DNA from: Pedobacter sp.
GTDB taxonomy: Bacteria; Bacteroidota; Bacteroidia; Sphingobacteriales; Sphingobacteriaceae
Reading direction: 5' to 3'
DNA: 18,829 nt
Assembly (NCBI GenBank): GCA_028287885.1
Contig: JAQBOT010000473.1
Location: 1-18,829, forward strand
Part shown: positions 7,029-13,550 of the stretch, in pieces
How positions within the stretch are numbered: the stretch's first letter is position 1
Layout: every line of letters starts with the position of its first letter
The notes under the pieces: model-generated
Told to the model about the DNA's origin: nothing
Seen by the model: the letters and a program-made list of their open reading frames with translations, nothing else
Databases searched by the model: none
Position numbers and translations under genes: made by a program

Positions 7029-8786
7029 ATGAGAATAAGCAACTTTATATATACTACCCTAATTTTAATTACTTCGGCCTCCCTTTCCTTGCAGGCTCAG
7101 GACAAGAAGGCGACTGAAGTCAAAAAAGCAACCGAAGCCAAAAAGGCAACGGAAGCTAAAAAGGCAACTGAAGCTCAAAAAGACGAGAAGACGATTAATG
7201 AAGAAATTGAAGTGGTGCGCCCCTACAAACCTGTTTTAGCTGAGGCTGTAAAACTGAGAAGAAGTCCAGATTTAAATGATGTGGTTACCTTTAAGGCCAA
7301 ATTCGATTATAGCCTAACAGACAAAAAGCTCGGTCTAAATTCAGACATTAATAAACTCCAGGCACAGCAACTTGAGGACGAAAGAAAGCAGGCACTAATT
7401 AACAACTACATCAAAGGTGGTTTTGGTAACGCAACTACCACGCTCCTGGAAGCATACATCAACACCGGCAGGGATGAAGCCTTACAGGCGGGCGGTTATT
7501 TCAGGCATTTCGGCCAGGAAGGTAAACTCATTGGCCAGAAAGAGAATCAGCAGGAATTAAGTGTTTTCGGTCGTAGCATAGGCGAACAGGCCACCGTAAG
7601 CGGTCGGGTTAACTACCAACGGCATGGCCTTAACTTCTATGGTTATAATCAGAATGTTCCTGATGTTAATTTAGATCCGGAAAGTCAGGCTTTTAATTTC
7701 ATTGAAGCAGAAGCAGAAGTTGCGAATCGCTATAGCCCGGATGAGAATGCCTTGAGCTATGCCGCCAAATTAAACGGCTATTTATGGGGAGATAAATTCA
7801 GTGCAAAAGAGAATTCCGTTGTCGTAAATGGCTATTTGAATAAACGGATAAATACCTTCAATTTAGGCCTTGCTGCTGGTGCAGAGTTTGGCTCAACCAA
7901 AAGCCTGTCAACAGATATTGGAAACAATATTTTACGTCTTAACCCTTACATCCGCCTTCAGGCAAACGGGATTAAGATCAATGCAGGAATAAACTTTGTA
8001 CAGGAGTTCGGTGAATTCAGTTCTTCCAGGATCTTCCCCGCAGTTACTGCAGACTTTACCCTGATCCCCGACTACCTTCAAATCTTTGGTGAGCTGAAAG
8101 GTGATGTAAACAGAAACTCCATGAAGCAATTCACTGATGAAAATCCATGGTTGAATGGTGACATTCAAATGCAGAATTCGGTGGAAAAACTCAGTATTAC
8201 TGCAGGCATAAAAGGTACAGGTGGACCTGGCTTTGGCTACAAGGTAAAAGCGTATCATAAGGAAATCACGAACATGCCATTGTTTGTGAACAACTTCCAG
8301 GATCCAGCTAAGTTTGACGTGATCTATGATTTCACTACGATGAAGCTCACCGGAATCAATGGAGAAATGTCGGTACAGATTAGTGATGCTTTAAACTGGA
8401 CAGGCGGACTTACCTTGGAACAATATAAACCAGGCTCGGAAACGGAAAGCTGGTATAAGCCACAAGTACGCCTGAACTCAAACCTTTTGTACAACTACAA
8501 CAAGAAGTTGAACTTTACGGCCGCCGTGGCCATACAAGGAGAAAGTAAGGCAAAGTTGTATTCAGCTGAACCCGCACGTCCTTACCTGGTTCCAAACCCT
8601 TCTATCGAGACGACAGTAAACGTTAAAGGTTTCGTAGATCTTGGTCTGGGCGCAGGATATAAAATCAATGACAAATTCTCAGCCTTCATCCGGGCAAATA
8701 ATTTATTAAACACAGAAAACACGAAGTACCTAAACTATCAGGCAATTGGCATTAACGTGTTCGGGGGCCTAACGTATTCATTCTAG
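7029..8786 (+). CDS. Outer-membrane beta-barrel protein (TonB-dependent-receptor-like, no plug seen)
   Basis: The protein has 585 residues. A signal peptide covers about 1-23 (cut after LQA). Residues 26-49 are four tandem KKATEA-type hexapeptides, followed by a short conserved-looking segment EIEVVRPYKPVLAEAVKLRR (60-79). From about 130 to the end are alternating strands rich in aromatic and Gly residues, closing with GGLTYSF: a terminal Phe typical of outer-membrane barrels. Automated annotation would probably call it a TonB-dependent receptor, but I see no plug domain or clear TonB box, and at this size it is shorter than true receptors. It lies 10 bases after the TPR gene and upstream of an ExbB-ExbD-TonB set. 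It may therefore be the outer-membrane partner of that motor rather than a nutrient transporter. Confidence 0.8.
   Translation: MRISNFIYTTLILITSASLSLQAQDKKATEVKKATEAKKATEAKKATEAQKDEKTINEEIEVVRPYKPVLAEAVKLRRSPDLNDVVTFKAKFDYSLTDKKLGLNSDINKLQAQQLEDERKQALINNYIKGGFGNATTTLLEAYINTGRDEALQAGGYFRHFGQEGKLIGQKENQQELSVFGRSIGEQATVSGRVNYQRHGLNFYGYNQNVPDVNLDPESQAFNFIEAEAEVANRYSPDENALSYAAKLNGYLWGDKFSAKENSVVVNGYLNKRINTFNLGLAAGAEFGSTKSLSTDIGNNILRLNPYIRLQANGIKINAGINFVQEFGEFSSSRIFPAVTADFTLIPDYLQIFGELKGDVNRNSMKQFTDENPWLNGDIQMQNSVEKLSITAGIKGTGGPGFGYKVKAYHKEITNMPLFVNNFQDPAKFDVIYDFTTMKLTGINGEMSVQISDALNWTGGLTLEQYKPGSETESWYKPQVRLNSNLLYNYNKKLNFTAAVAIQGESKAKLYSAEPARPYLVPNPSIETTVNVKGFVDLGLGAGYKINDKFSAFIRANNLLNTENTKYLNYQAIGINVFGGLTYSF
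7104..7175 (+). repeat. Four 18-bp coding repeats (KKATEA hexapeptides)
   Basis: Four in-frame 18-base units at 7104, 7122, 7140 and 7158 encode KKATEV once and KKATEA three times, just after the signal peptide of the barrel protein. Synonymous codon differences between units show that the array is not a very recent slippage product. It would form a charged, helical periplasmic linker. Confidence 0.9.
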
Positions 8787-8824
8787 TGTTTAATAATTAA
8801 TAATTGCTTGCTAAATAATTAAAA

Positions 8825-8832
8825 TATATTTT
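8825..8832 (+). promoter_or_regulatory. Possible -7 box for the HU/SPOR-exbBD-tonB operon
   Basis: TATATTTT matches TAnnTTTG except the last base, with TTG at 8804-8806 placed 18 bases upstream as a possible -33 element. It lies 8 bases before the ATG at 8840, so a transcript from it would be leaderless. The 53-base AT-rich gap after the barrel gene contains no terminator, so read-through from upstream is also likely. Confidence 0.3.
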
Positions 8833-8839
8833 TACCCGA

Positions 8840-10228
8840 ATGGAGATATTACAGTACATAGCTGAGTTGGTTCAATCTCAACGCGAAATTGGGATAACTG
8901 GGCTGGGAACGATCTATAAAAAAAAGTCCCCAGGCAGATATGAAGCAGCCACTCAATCCTTCTTACCTCCTAGTTATACCATTGCCTTTAAGGAAGAAAT
9001 TACAGATCAGGAGACCTTTGGTACCCATTTAGCCTTGGCTGAGAACATCAGTAAAGAATCGGCGAATGCGGCAATAGAACAGTTTGTTGACGGTATAAAG
9101 TTGCAATTGTCTGAATATGGACGCGCGAACTTCGCTCCGCTTGGAACATTAAGGACAGACAACGGCAACTTACACCTCGATGTTCAAGAGGACTTTAGTG
9201 CAGGATTGGAATTCTTCGGCCTGCCGCGATTGCAAAATGAACCATCAAAACCGGAAAACGAAGAGCTCAACGAGCCGGAGCCAATCAACCAGGTAGAAGA
9301 GGTGAATTCGTCGGTAGAGCTTCCCGAGCCTGTAGAAGCGGAGCCGCTTACAGTAGCGCCTGAAACGAATGAAACGGAAGCTGCTGAGCTTGAAATCATT
9401 GAGCCTACTGATATTGACTTTGAAGTTGAAGAGCCAGTTTCCTTTGAGCCCGAGGGACAAGCACCAGAACTGATTGAGGAAACAATTACTGAGGTTCCAG
9501 AAAATTTAGAGGAACAGGAAACTGTAGACGACACTGTGGCACCAGTGGTGAAGGTTGACCCTGTTGAAGAAAACATCATTATTGACAATCTACTGGAAGA
9601 AGAAAATCCAGGGAACGAAACACATGAACCTCAACTCATCGAAGTTCAAAAAGCACCGCTTGAGAATTCGATTAAATATACGATACACGAACAACCTGCA
9701 GCCAAGAAGTCGGATACACTTATGCTTAAAGTTGTTTTAAGTTTGCTGGCTTTGGTGATATTAGGGATAATAGCTTATTTCCTATATCCAAGAACGACTG
9801 AACTGGAGAAAGAGCCGGCCGTAGTTGCTGTCGACAGTACAAAAATTCGGGCAGATAGCCTTCAAAGAGCAATACAGGCAGGCGTAGTTCAAGATTCAAT
9901 AGCACGTCAGGATAGTTTGGCAAAAGCAAACCCGGCTGCATCACAAACGATCTTGCCAGACAGCAGCAAACTCATAGCTGCAGATACAACTACAACTTTT
10001 GAAATTATAGGTGCTTCGGTTTTGAACCAGAAAGAAGCAGACTGGTTCATAACTCAAATGAGAAGAAATGGCATTAAAGCCAAGGTTGTCAGGAATATTC
10101 CAGGCAAAAGACTAAAGATGAGCATCGCCACATTGCATGATGAAAAGGCTGCAAAGATGGAACGCGACCGGCTGGAGAAGAAATTAGAGATTAAAGGCAT
10201 TTACATTTACAGAAACAAAAAAGACTAA
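8840..10228 (+). CDS. HU-CCDC81 domain and SPOR domain-containing membrane protein
   Basis: The protein has 462 residues. Residues 1-57 and about 58-130 fit the two bacterial HU-CCDC81 domains; the first keeps the HU-type GLGT turn and an AFKEE segment but has a short arm. Residues about 132-275 are a highly acidic, Pro-rich linker. Residues 294-316 are a single membrane helix. Residues about 385-460 are a SPOR domain (starting FEIIGASVLNQKEADWF). With no signal peptide, the HU-like part should be cytoplasmic and the SPOR domain periplasmic, where SPOR domains bind glycan strands stripped of stem peptides at the division septum. It leads an operon: exbB starts one base after its stop. I infer a septum-located adaptor that joins the ExbB-ExbD-TonB motor to cell-wall constriction; DNA binding by the HU part is untested. 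Confidence 0.88.
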   Translation: MEILQYIAELVQSQREIGITGLGTIYKKKSPGRYEAATQSFLPPSYTIAFKEEITDQETFGTHLALAENISKESANAAIEQFVDGIKLQLSEYGRANFAPLGTLRTDNGNLHLDVQEDFSAGLEFFGLPRLQNEPSKPENEELNEPEPINQVEEVNSSVELPEPVEAEPLTVAPETNETEAAELEIIEPTDIDFEVEEPVSFEPEGQAPELIEETITEVPENLEEQETVDDTVAPVVKVDPVEENIIIDNLLEEENPGNETHEPQLIEVQKAPLENSIKYTIHEQPAAKKSDTLMLKVVLSLLALVILGIIAYFLYPRTTELEKEPAVVAVDSTKIRADSLQRAIQAGVVQDSIARQDSLAKANPAASQTILPDSSKLIAADTTTTFEIIGASVLNQKEADWFITQMRRNGIKAKVVRNIPGKRLKMSIATLHDEKAAKMERDRLEKKLEIKGIYIYRNKKD

Positions 10229-10229
10229 T

Positions 10230-10940
10230 ATGATCACATTGCTACAAGGTGCCCTGGATACAGCGAACCGGATAATAGATACTGCTAACGTAGTAAATCA
10301 AGTTGTTACAGCGCCACCTCAAGAGATACATTTTATTGACCTATTGTTCAAAGGTGGCTGGGTGATGTTACCCTTAGCTATTTTAGCATTTTTAGGGCTG
10401 GTAATATTCGTCGAGCGTTACATCACCATACGGAAATCTACCAAGTCAGAATCCAATCTGATGATCCAAATCAAACAGTACATTCATGAAGGCAAATTGG
10501 ATCATGCGATCACTGTATGCCGGAACAACAATTCGCCATTGAGCAGAATGCTCGAAAAAGGTTTAAGAAGAATTGGCAGACCCATCAAGGAGATTGAAGG
10601 CGCAATTGAAAATGTTGGCAAACTTGAAGTGTCTAAACTAGAAAAGAACATTGGCGTTCTAGGTATCATAGCGGGGATTGCACCGATGCTTGGATTCGTT
10701 GGAACAATCATCGGGGTAATTCAGATTTTCCATGATGTTTCAATTAAAGGTGCAATCGAAATCGGAACAATCTCTGGTGGTCTATATACAAAGATGATTA
10801 CGTCTGCGACCGGTCTGATCATTGGTATTTTGGCGTATGTTTTGTACCATATCTTGAATATGATGGTGGAGCGTATCATCTTACAAATGGAAACCGATTC
10901 AATCGAGTTTATTGATTTATTAGAGGAACCAGGTAAATAA
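10230..10940 (+). CDS. exbB: ExbB/TolQ-family proton channel protein
   Basis: The protein has 236 residues of the MotA/TolQ/ExbB family. Membrane helices lie at about 43-63 (GGWVMLPLAILAFLGLVIFV), 142-167 (with GFVGTIIGV) and 180-210 (GTISGGLYTKMITSATGLII). The long loop between helices 1 and 2 is cytoplasmic, as in ExbB. Thr159 and Thr194 sit at the places of the polar residues that line the ExbB/TolQ proton path. Pentamers of this family surround an ExbD dimer and use the proton gradient to drive a TonB- or TolA-like transducer. It starts one base after the HU/SPOR gene stop and its own stop shares a base with the exbD start, so the three are coupled. Whether it acts as ExbB (uptake) or TolQ (constriction) cannot be read from the sequence; the neighbours favour a TolQ-like role. 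Confidence 0.94.
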   Translation: MITLLQGALDTANRIIDTANVVNQVVTAPPQEIHFIDLLFKGGWVMLPLAILAFLGLVIFVERYITIRKSTKSESNLMIQIKQYIHEGKLDHAITVCRNNNSPLSRMLEKGLRRIGRPIKEIEGAIENVGKLEVSKLEKNIGVLGIIAGIAPMLGFVGTIIGVIQIFHDVSIKGAIEIGTISGGLYTKMITSATGLIIGILAYVLYHILNMMVERIILQMETDSIEFIDLLEEPGK

Positions 10941-11341
10941 TGAATTTACGCAAAAGACAAAAAGCCACAGTTGAGGTCCATACTTCTGCGCTGAACGACA
11001 TCATGTTTTTCCTGTTGTTGTTTTTCCTGTTGGCCTCTGCAGTGGTAAACCCACAGGTTGTGAAATTGCTGTTGCCAAGATCCGAATCGGGTCAGCAATC
11101 CAATGCTCAGAAAACCGTGACGGTTTCTATAAATGAAAAGCTGGAATATTTTGTTGAAAAGAAACAGGTAACTTTAGAGAACCTGAGGGCAGCGGTGCAA
11201 ACCTATCAACAGGCTTCCCCAGACTTAACCCTGGTCCTCTACGTTGCCCGTGGCGTTTCAATTGAAAATACCATGCAGGTGTTTGACGTAGCCAACCAAT
11301 TGAAGTTGAAGGTTGTTTTAGCTGTAGAACCAAAAAAATGA
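10940..11341 (+). CDS. exbD: ExbD/TolR-family biopolymer transport protein
   Basis: The protein has 133 residues: a short basic cytoplasmic N-terminus (MNLRKRQK), one membrane helix at about 20-42, and a periplasmic domain with the beta/alpha pattern of ExbD/TolR. The membrane helix starts with NDIMFFLLLFFLL and holds Asp20, the proton-carrying acid that is essential in this family. It forms the axle inside the ExbB pentamer. Its ATG overlaps the exbB stop by one base (TAATG) and its TGA overlaps the next start by four bases (ATGA), so stoichiometry is probably set by translational coupling. Confidence 0.93.
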   Translation: MNLRKRQKATVEVHTSALNDIMFFLLLFFLLASAVVNPQVVKLLLPRSESGQQSNAQKTVTVSINEKLEYFVEKKQVTLENLRAAVQTYQQASPDLTLVLYVARGVSIENTMQVFDVANQLKLKVVLAVEPKK

Positions 11342-12156
11342 TGACCTATCCTAAAGAAGAAAATAACTACCCAAAAGCATTTGGAATTTCCACTGCTGTA
11401 ATGGGGTGTTTCCTTGCTTTAAGCTATTTTATAGCCATTGGAACATTCGAGCCACCGATTGAGGCTGGAATGGGTGGGATTGTTGTGAACTACGGTACTT
11501 CTGTAACTGGCATGGGTACAGACTATACGAGTATTGAAGAGCCTTCTGCCGATCCGAACGCCAACAACAAAACACCGGATAAAGTTGTTCCCAAGCCGGA
11601 GAAACAGCAAGAGACCAGTTCTGAGGTTAGTGACAAAAGCATTCAAACCCAGAACACGGAAGAGTCTGTAAACATCAATACTAAAAAGACGAATACAAAT
11701 ACGGCTCCTACTGCTGCGGTGGTTGATAAGCCTGCCAAGCCTACGATCAACCAAAACGCTTTGTATAAAGGGAAAGCAAATAAAGGCACCGGAGGTGGCG
11801 ATGGTACCGGTACCACTCCAGGTAACCAGGGCAGTATCAACGGAGATCCCTTGTCTAATAATTACGGTGAAGGTGGGTCCGGATTTGGAGATACACCAAT
11901 TGCGTTAAGGCGCTTCACAAACCTGGAAACGCCCAGAGACGACGGCCAGAAAACAGGCAAGATTGCTGTAAGGCTCTCCATTAATAAGGATGGTATTGTT
12001 ATCAATGCAGTACCGGGTGTAAAGGGTACAACATTGAATGACCGCGATCTTTGGGAGAAATGCAGGCAAGCTGTAATGGGCGCCCGTTTAAACCAGTCAG
12101 ACAATGCACCTGATGTACAGTTTGGTGTTGTTGTTTTTAATTTTAAAGTTAAATAG
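11338..12156 (+). CDS. TonB/TolA-like energy transducer
   Basis: The protein has 272 residues. A membrane helix lies at about 14-35, preceded by a short cytoplasmic tail. A Lys/Pro/Thr/Asn-rich linker covers about 65-145 and a Gly-rich segment 144-184. A C-terminal domain (about 187-272) has the TonB-type pattern GKIAVRLSINKDGIV ... FGVVVFNFKV. It would carry motion from ExbB-ExbD across the periplasm to an outer-membrane or cell-wall partner. The membrane helix has no His, whereas E. coli TonB and TolA have a conserved Ser-His pair there, and the linker is shorter and less Pro-rich than in classic TonB. ATG 11338 overlaps the exbD stop (ATGA); ATG 11341 is an alternative start. A 40-base gap with a promoter box separates it from folC, so it is probably the last gene of the motor operon. 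Confidence 0.85.
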   Translation: MMTYPKEENNYPKAFGISTAVMGCFLALSYFIAIGTFEPPIEAGMGGIVVNYGTSVTGMGTDYTSIEEPSADPNANNKTPDKVVPKPEKQQETSSEVSDKSIQTQNTEESVNINTKKTNTNTAPTAAVVDKPAKPTINQNALYKGKANKGTGGGDGTGTTPGNQGSINGDPLSNNYGEGGSGFGDTPIALRRFTNLETPRDDGQKTGKIAVRLSINKDGIVINAVPGVKGTTLNDRDLWEKCRQAVMGARLNQSDNAPDVQFGVVVFNFKVK

Positions 12157-12171
12157 TCTAGGTGCTTTAAG

Positions 12172-12179
12172 TACTTTTG
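12172..12179 (+). promoter_or_regulatory. Bacteroidota -7 box for folC
   Basis: TACTTTTG fully matches TAnnTTTG, in the 40-base gap after the TonB-like gene, 18 bases before the folC ATG. No TTTG -33 box is evident, as the upstream bases are the end of the TonB-like gene. Confidence 0.45.
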
Positions 12180-12196
12180 CTGTTTGAATTCATAGA

Positions 12197-13483
12197 ATGA
12201 ACTATACCGAAACGCTAGATTACTTGTACAGTAAGCTTCCGATGTTTACAAGAATCGGAGAAGCGGCACTCAAAAAAGACTTACATAATACCATCGTCCT
12301 GTGTAAAAAGCTTGGGAATCCTCAGGACAATTTTAAGACGATACATGTAGCCGGCACCAATGGCAAAGGCTCTACCTCGCATATGCTTGCCGCCATACTA
12401 CAACAAGCAGGGTATAAAACCGGGTTATATACCTCCCCTCACCTCAAAGACTTTCGTGAACGCATCCGTATAAACGGAGAAATGGTGCCCAAAAGCTTCG
12501 TGACAAATTTCGTTGAGGAGCAAAAAGCTACGATTGCTGAGATACAACCATCATTTTTTGAAGTGACAGTTGCTATGGCTTTTTCGTTCTTCGCAGCTGA
12601 AGCTGTAGATATTGCGATTATTGAGGTCGGACTTGGCGGCCGTTTAGATTCAACAAACATTATTCAACCCGAACTATCCGTTATAACGAACATCAGTTTT
12701 GATCATACGAATATTCTGGGAAATACCCTTGAAGATATCGCTTTTGAGAAGGCGGGGATCATAAAAAAAAATACACCTGTTATTGTAGGCGAAAGGGAAT
12801 TCCCCTCAGCGAACGTTTTTGTTGAAAAGGCCGGGTTAGAAACTGCAGCCATCGAATTTGCCTCCGATATCCTGAAGGCAGATCAGGTACATACTGAACC
12901 GGGCATGCTGGTCACGAACATTCTTAAGGGCGAAGAGCTGTTGTTTGAAAACCTAAAATTGGATCTTACGGGAAGCTACCAGCTTAAAAATGTCTTACCG
13001 GTATTGATGTCTGCCCTTAAACTAAGAGAATTGGGATTTTCGATTACGGATGACGCCATCTACAGCGGATTAATGGCTGTTAAAGAGCTTACCGGATTAC
13101 AGGGAAGGTGGCAAACCATTGGAGTAGAGCCAACAATCATTTGTGATACGGGACATAATGTGGCAGGCATCCGGGAGGTTCTGCAAAACATCGAAAACAC
13201 GAAACATCAAAAGTTGCATGTCGTGATCGGAATGGTGAAAGACAAGGACATTGCTGCTGTACTCAGCCTTCTGCCAAAAGACGCGCATTACTATTTTTGC
13301 CAGCCTGCTTTGGAAAGAGCGCTCCCAGCTACCTCGTTGAAAGATAAAGCTGAAGCTTTCAATCTTCATGGATCAGCTTTTGAAACGGTGGAAGCTGCAC
13401 TTGCAAGTGCTATATCAAAAGCAAACAAAGCGGATCTGATCTTTGTAGGTGGAAGCACTTTTACGGTTGCTGAAGTGCTATAA
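12197..13483 (+). CDS. folC: Bifunctional folylpolyglutamate synthase / dihydrofolate synthase
   Basis: This 428-residue Mur-ligase-family enzyme adds L-glutamate to dihydropteroate and extends the poly-glutamate tail of folates, using ATP, in the cytoplasm. The P-loop GTNGKGS is at residues 53-59, followed by the SPHLKDFRERIRI segment (80-92), the family signature EVGLGGRLDSTN (about 143-154) and FDHTNILGNTLEDIAFEKAGIIK-type sequence after it. GLQGRW and ICDTGHN mark the C-terminal glutamate domain. Length is normal. It has its own promoter box but follows the TonB-like gene by only 40 bases, so it may also be read from the motor operon. Confidence 0.95.
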   Translation: MNYTETLDYLYSKLPMFTRIGEAALKKDLHNTIVLCKKLGNPQDNFKTIHVAGTNGKGSTSHMLAAILQQAGYKTGLYTSPHLKDFRERIRINGEMVPKSFVTNFVEEQKATIAEIQPSFFEVTVAMAFSFFAAEAVDIAIIEVGLGGRLDSTNIIQPELSVITNISFDHTNILGNTLEDIAFEKAGIIKKNTPVIVGEREFPSANVFVEKAGLETAAIEFASDILKADQVHTEPGMLVTNILKGEELLFENLKLDLTGSYQLKNVLPVLMSALKLRELGFSITDDAIYSGLMAVKELTGLQGRWQTIGVEPTIICDTGHNVAGIREVLQNIENTKHQKLHVVIGMVKDKDIAAVLSLLPKDAHYYFCQPALERALPATSLKDKAEAFNLHGSAFETVEAALASAISKANKADLIFVGGSTFTVAEVL

Positions 13484-13524
13484 GAATTTTACAAGGCTGG
13501 ACTTTTAACTTTATGTTAGTATTT

Positions 13525-13532
13525 TAACTTTA
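13525..13532 (+). promoter_or_regulatory. Possible -7 box for the phosphatase gene
   Basis: TAACTTTA matches TAnnTTTG except the final base and lies 19 bases before the ATG. The same eight bases occur at 13506-13513, exactly 19 bases upstream. Promoter activity is uncertain. Confidence 0.3.
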
Positions 13533-13550
13533 CTAAAATATTTAAATCGA

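Noticed and set aside
9184..9588. Minus-strand Ser/Gly/Thr-rich frame of 134 codons
   Set aside because: It is the antisense of the GAA/GAG/CCN-rich acidic linker of the HU/SPOR gene, which necessarily reads as Ser-rich; not a gene.
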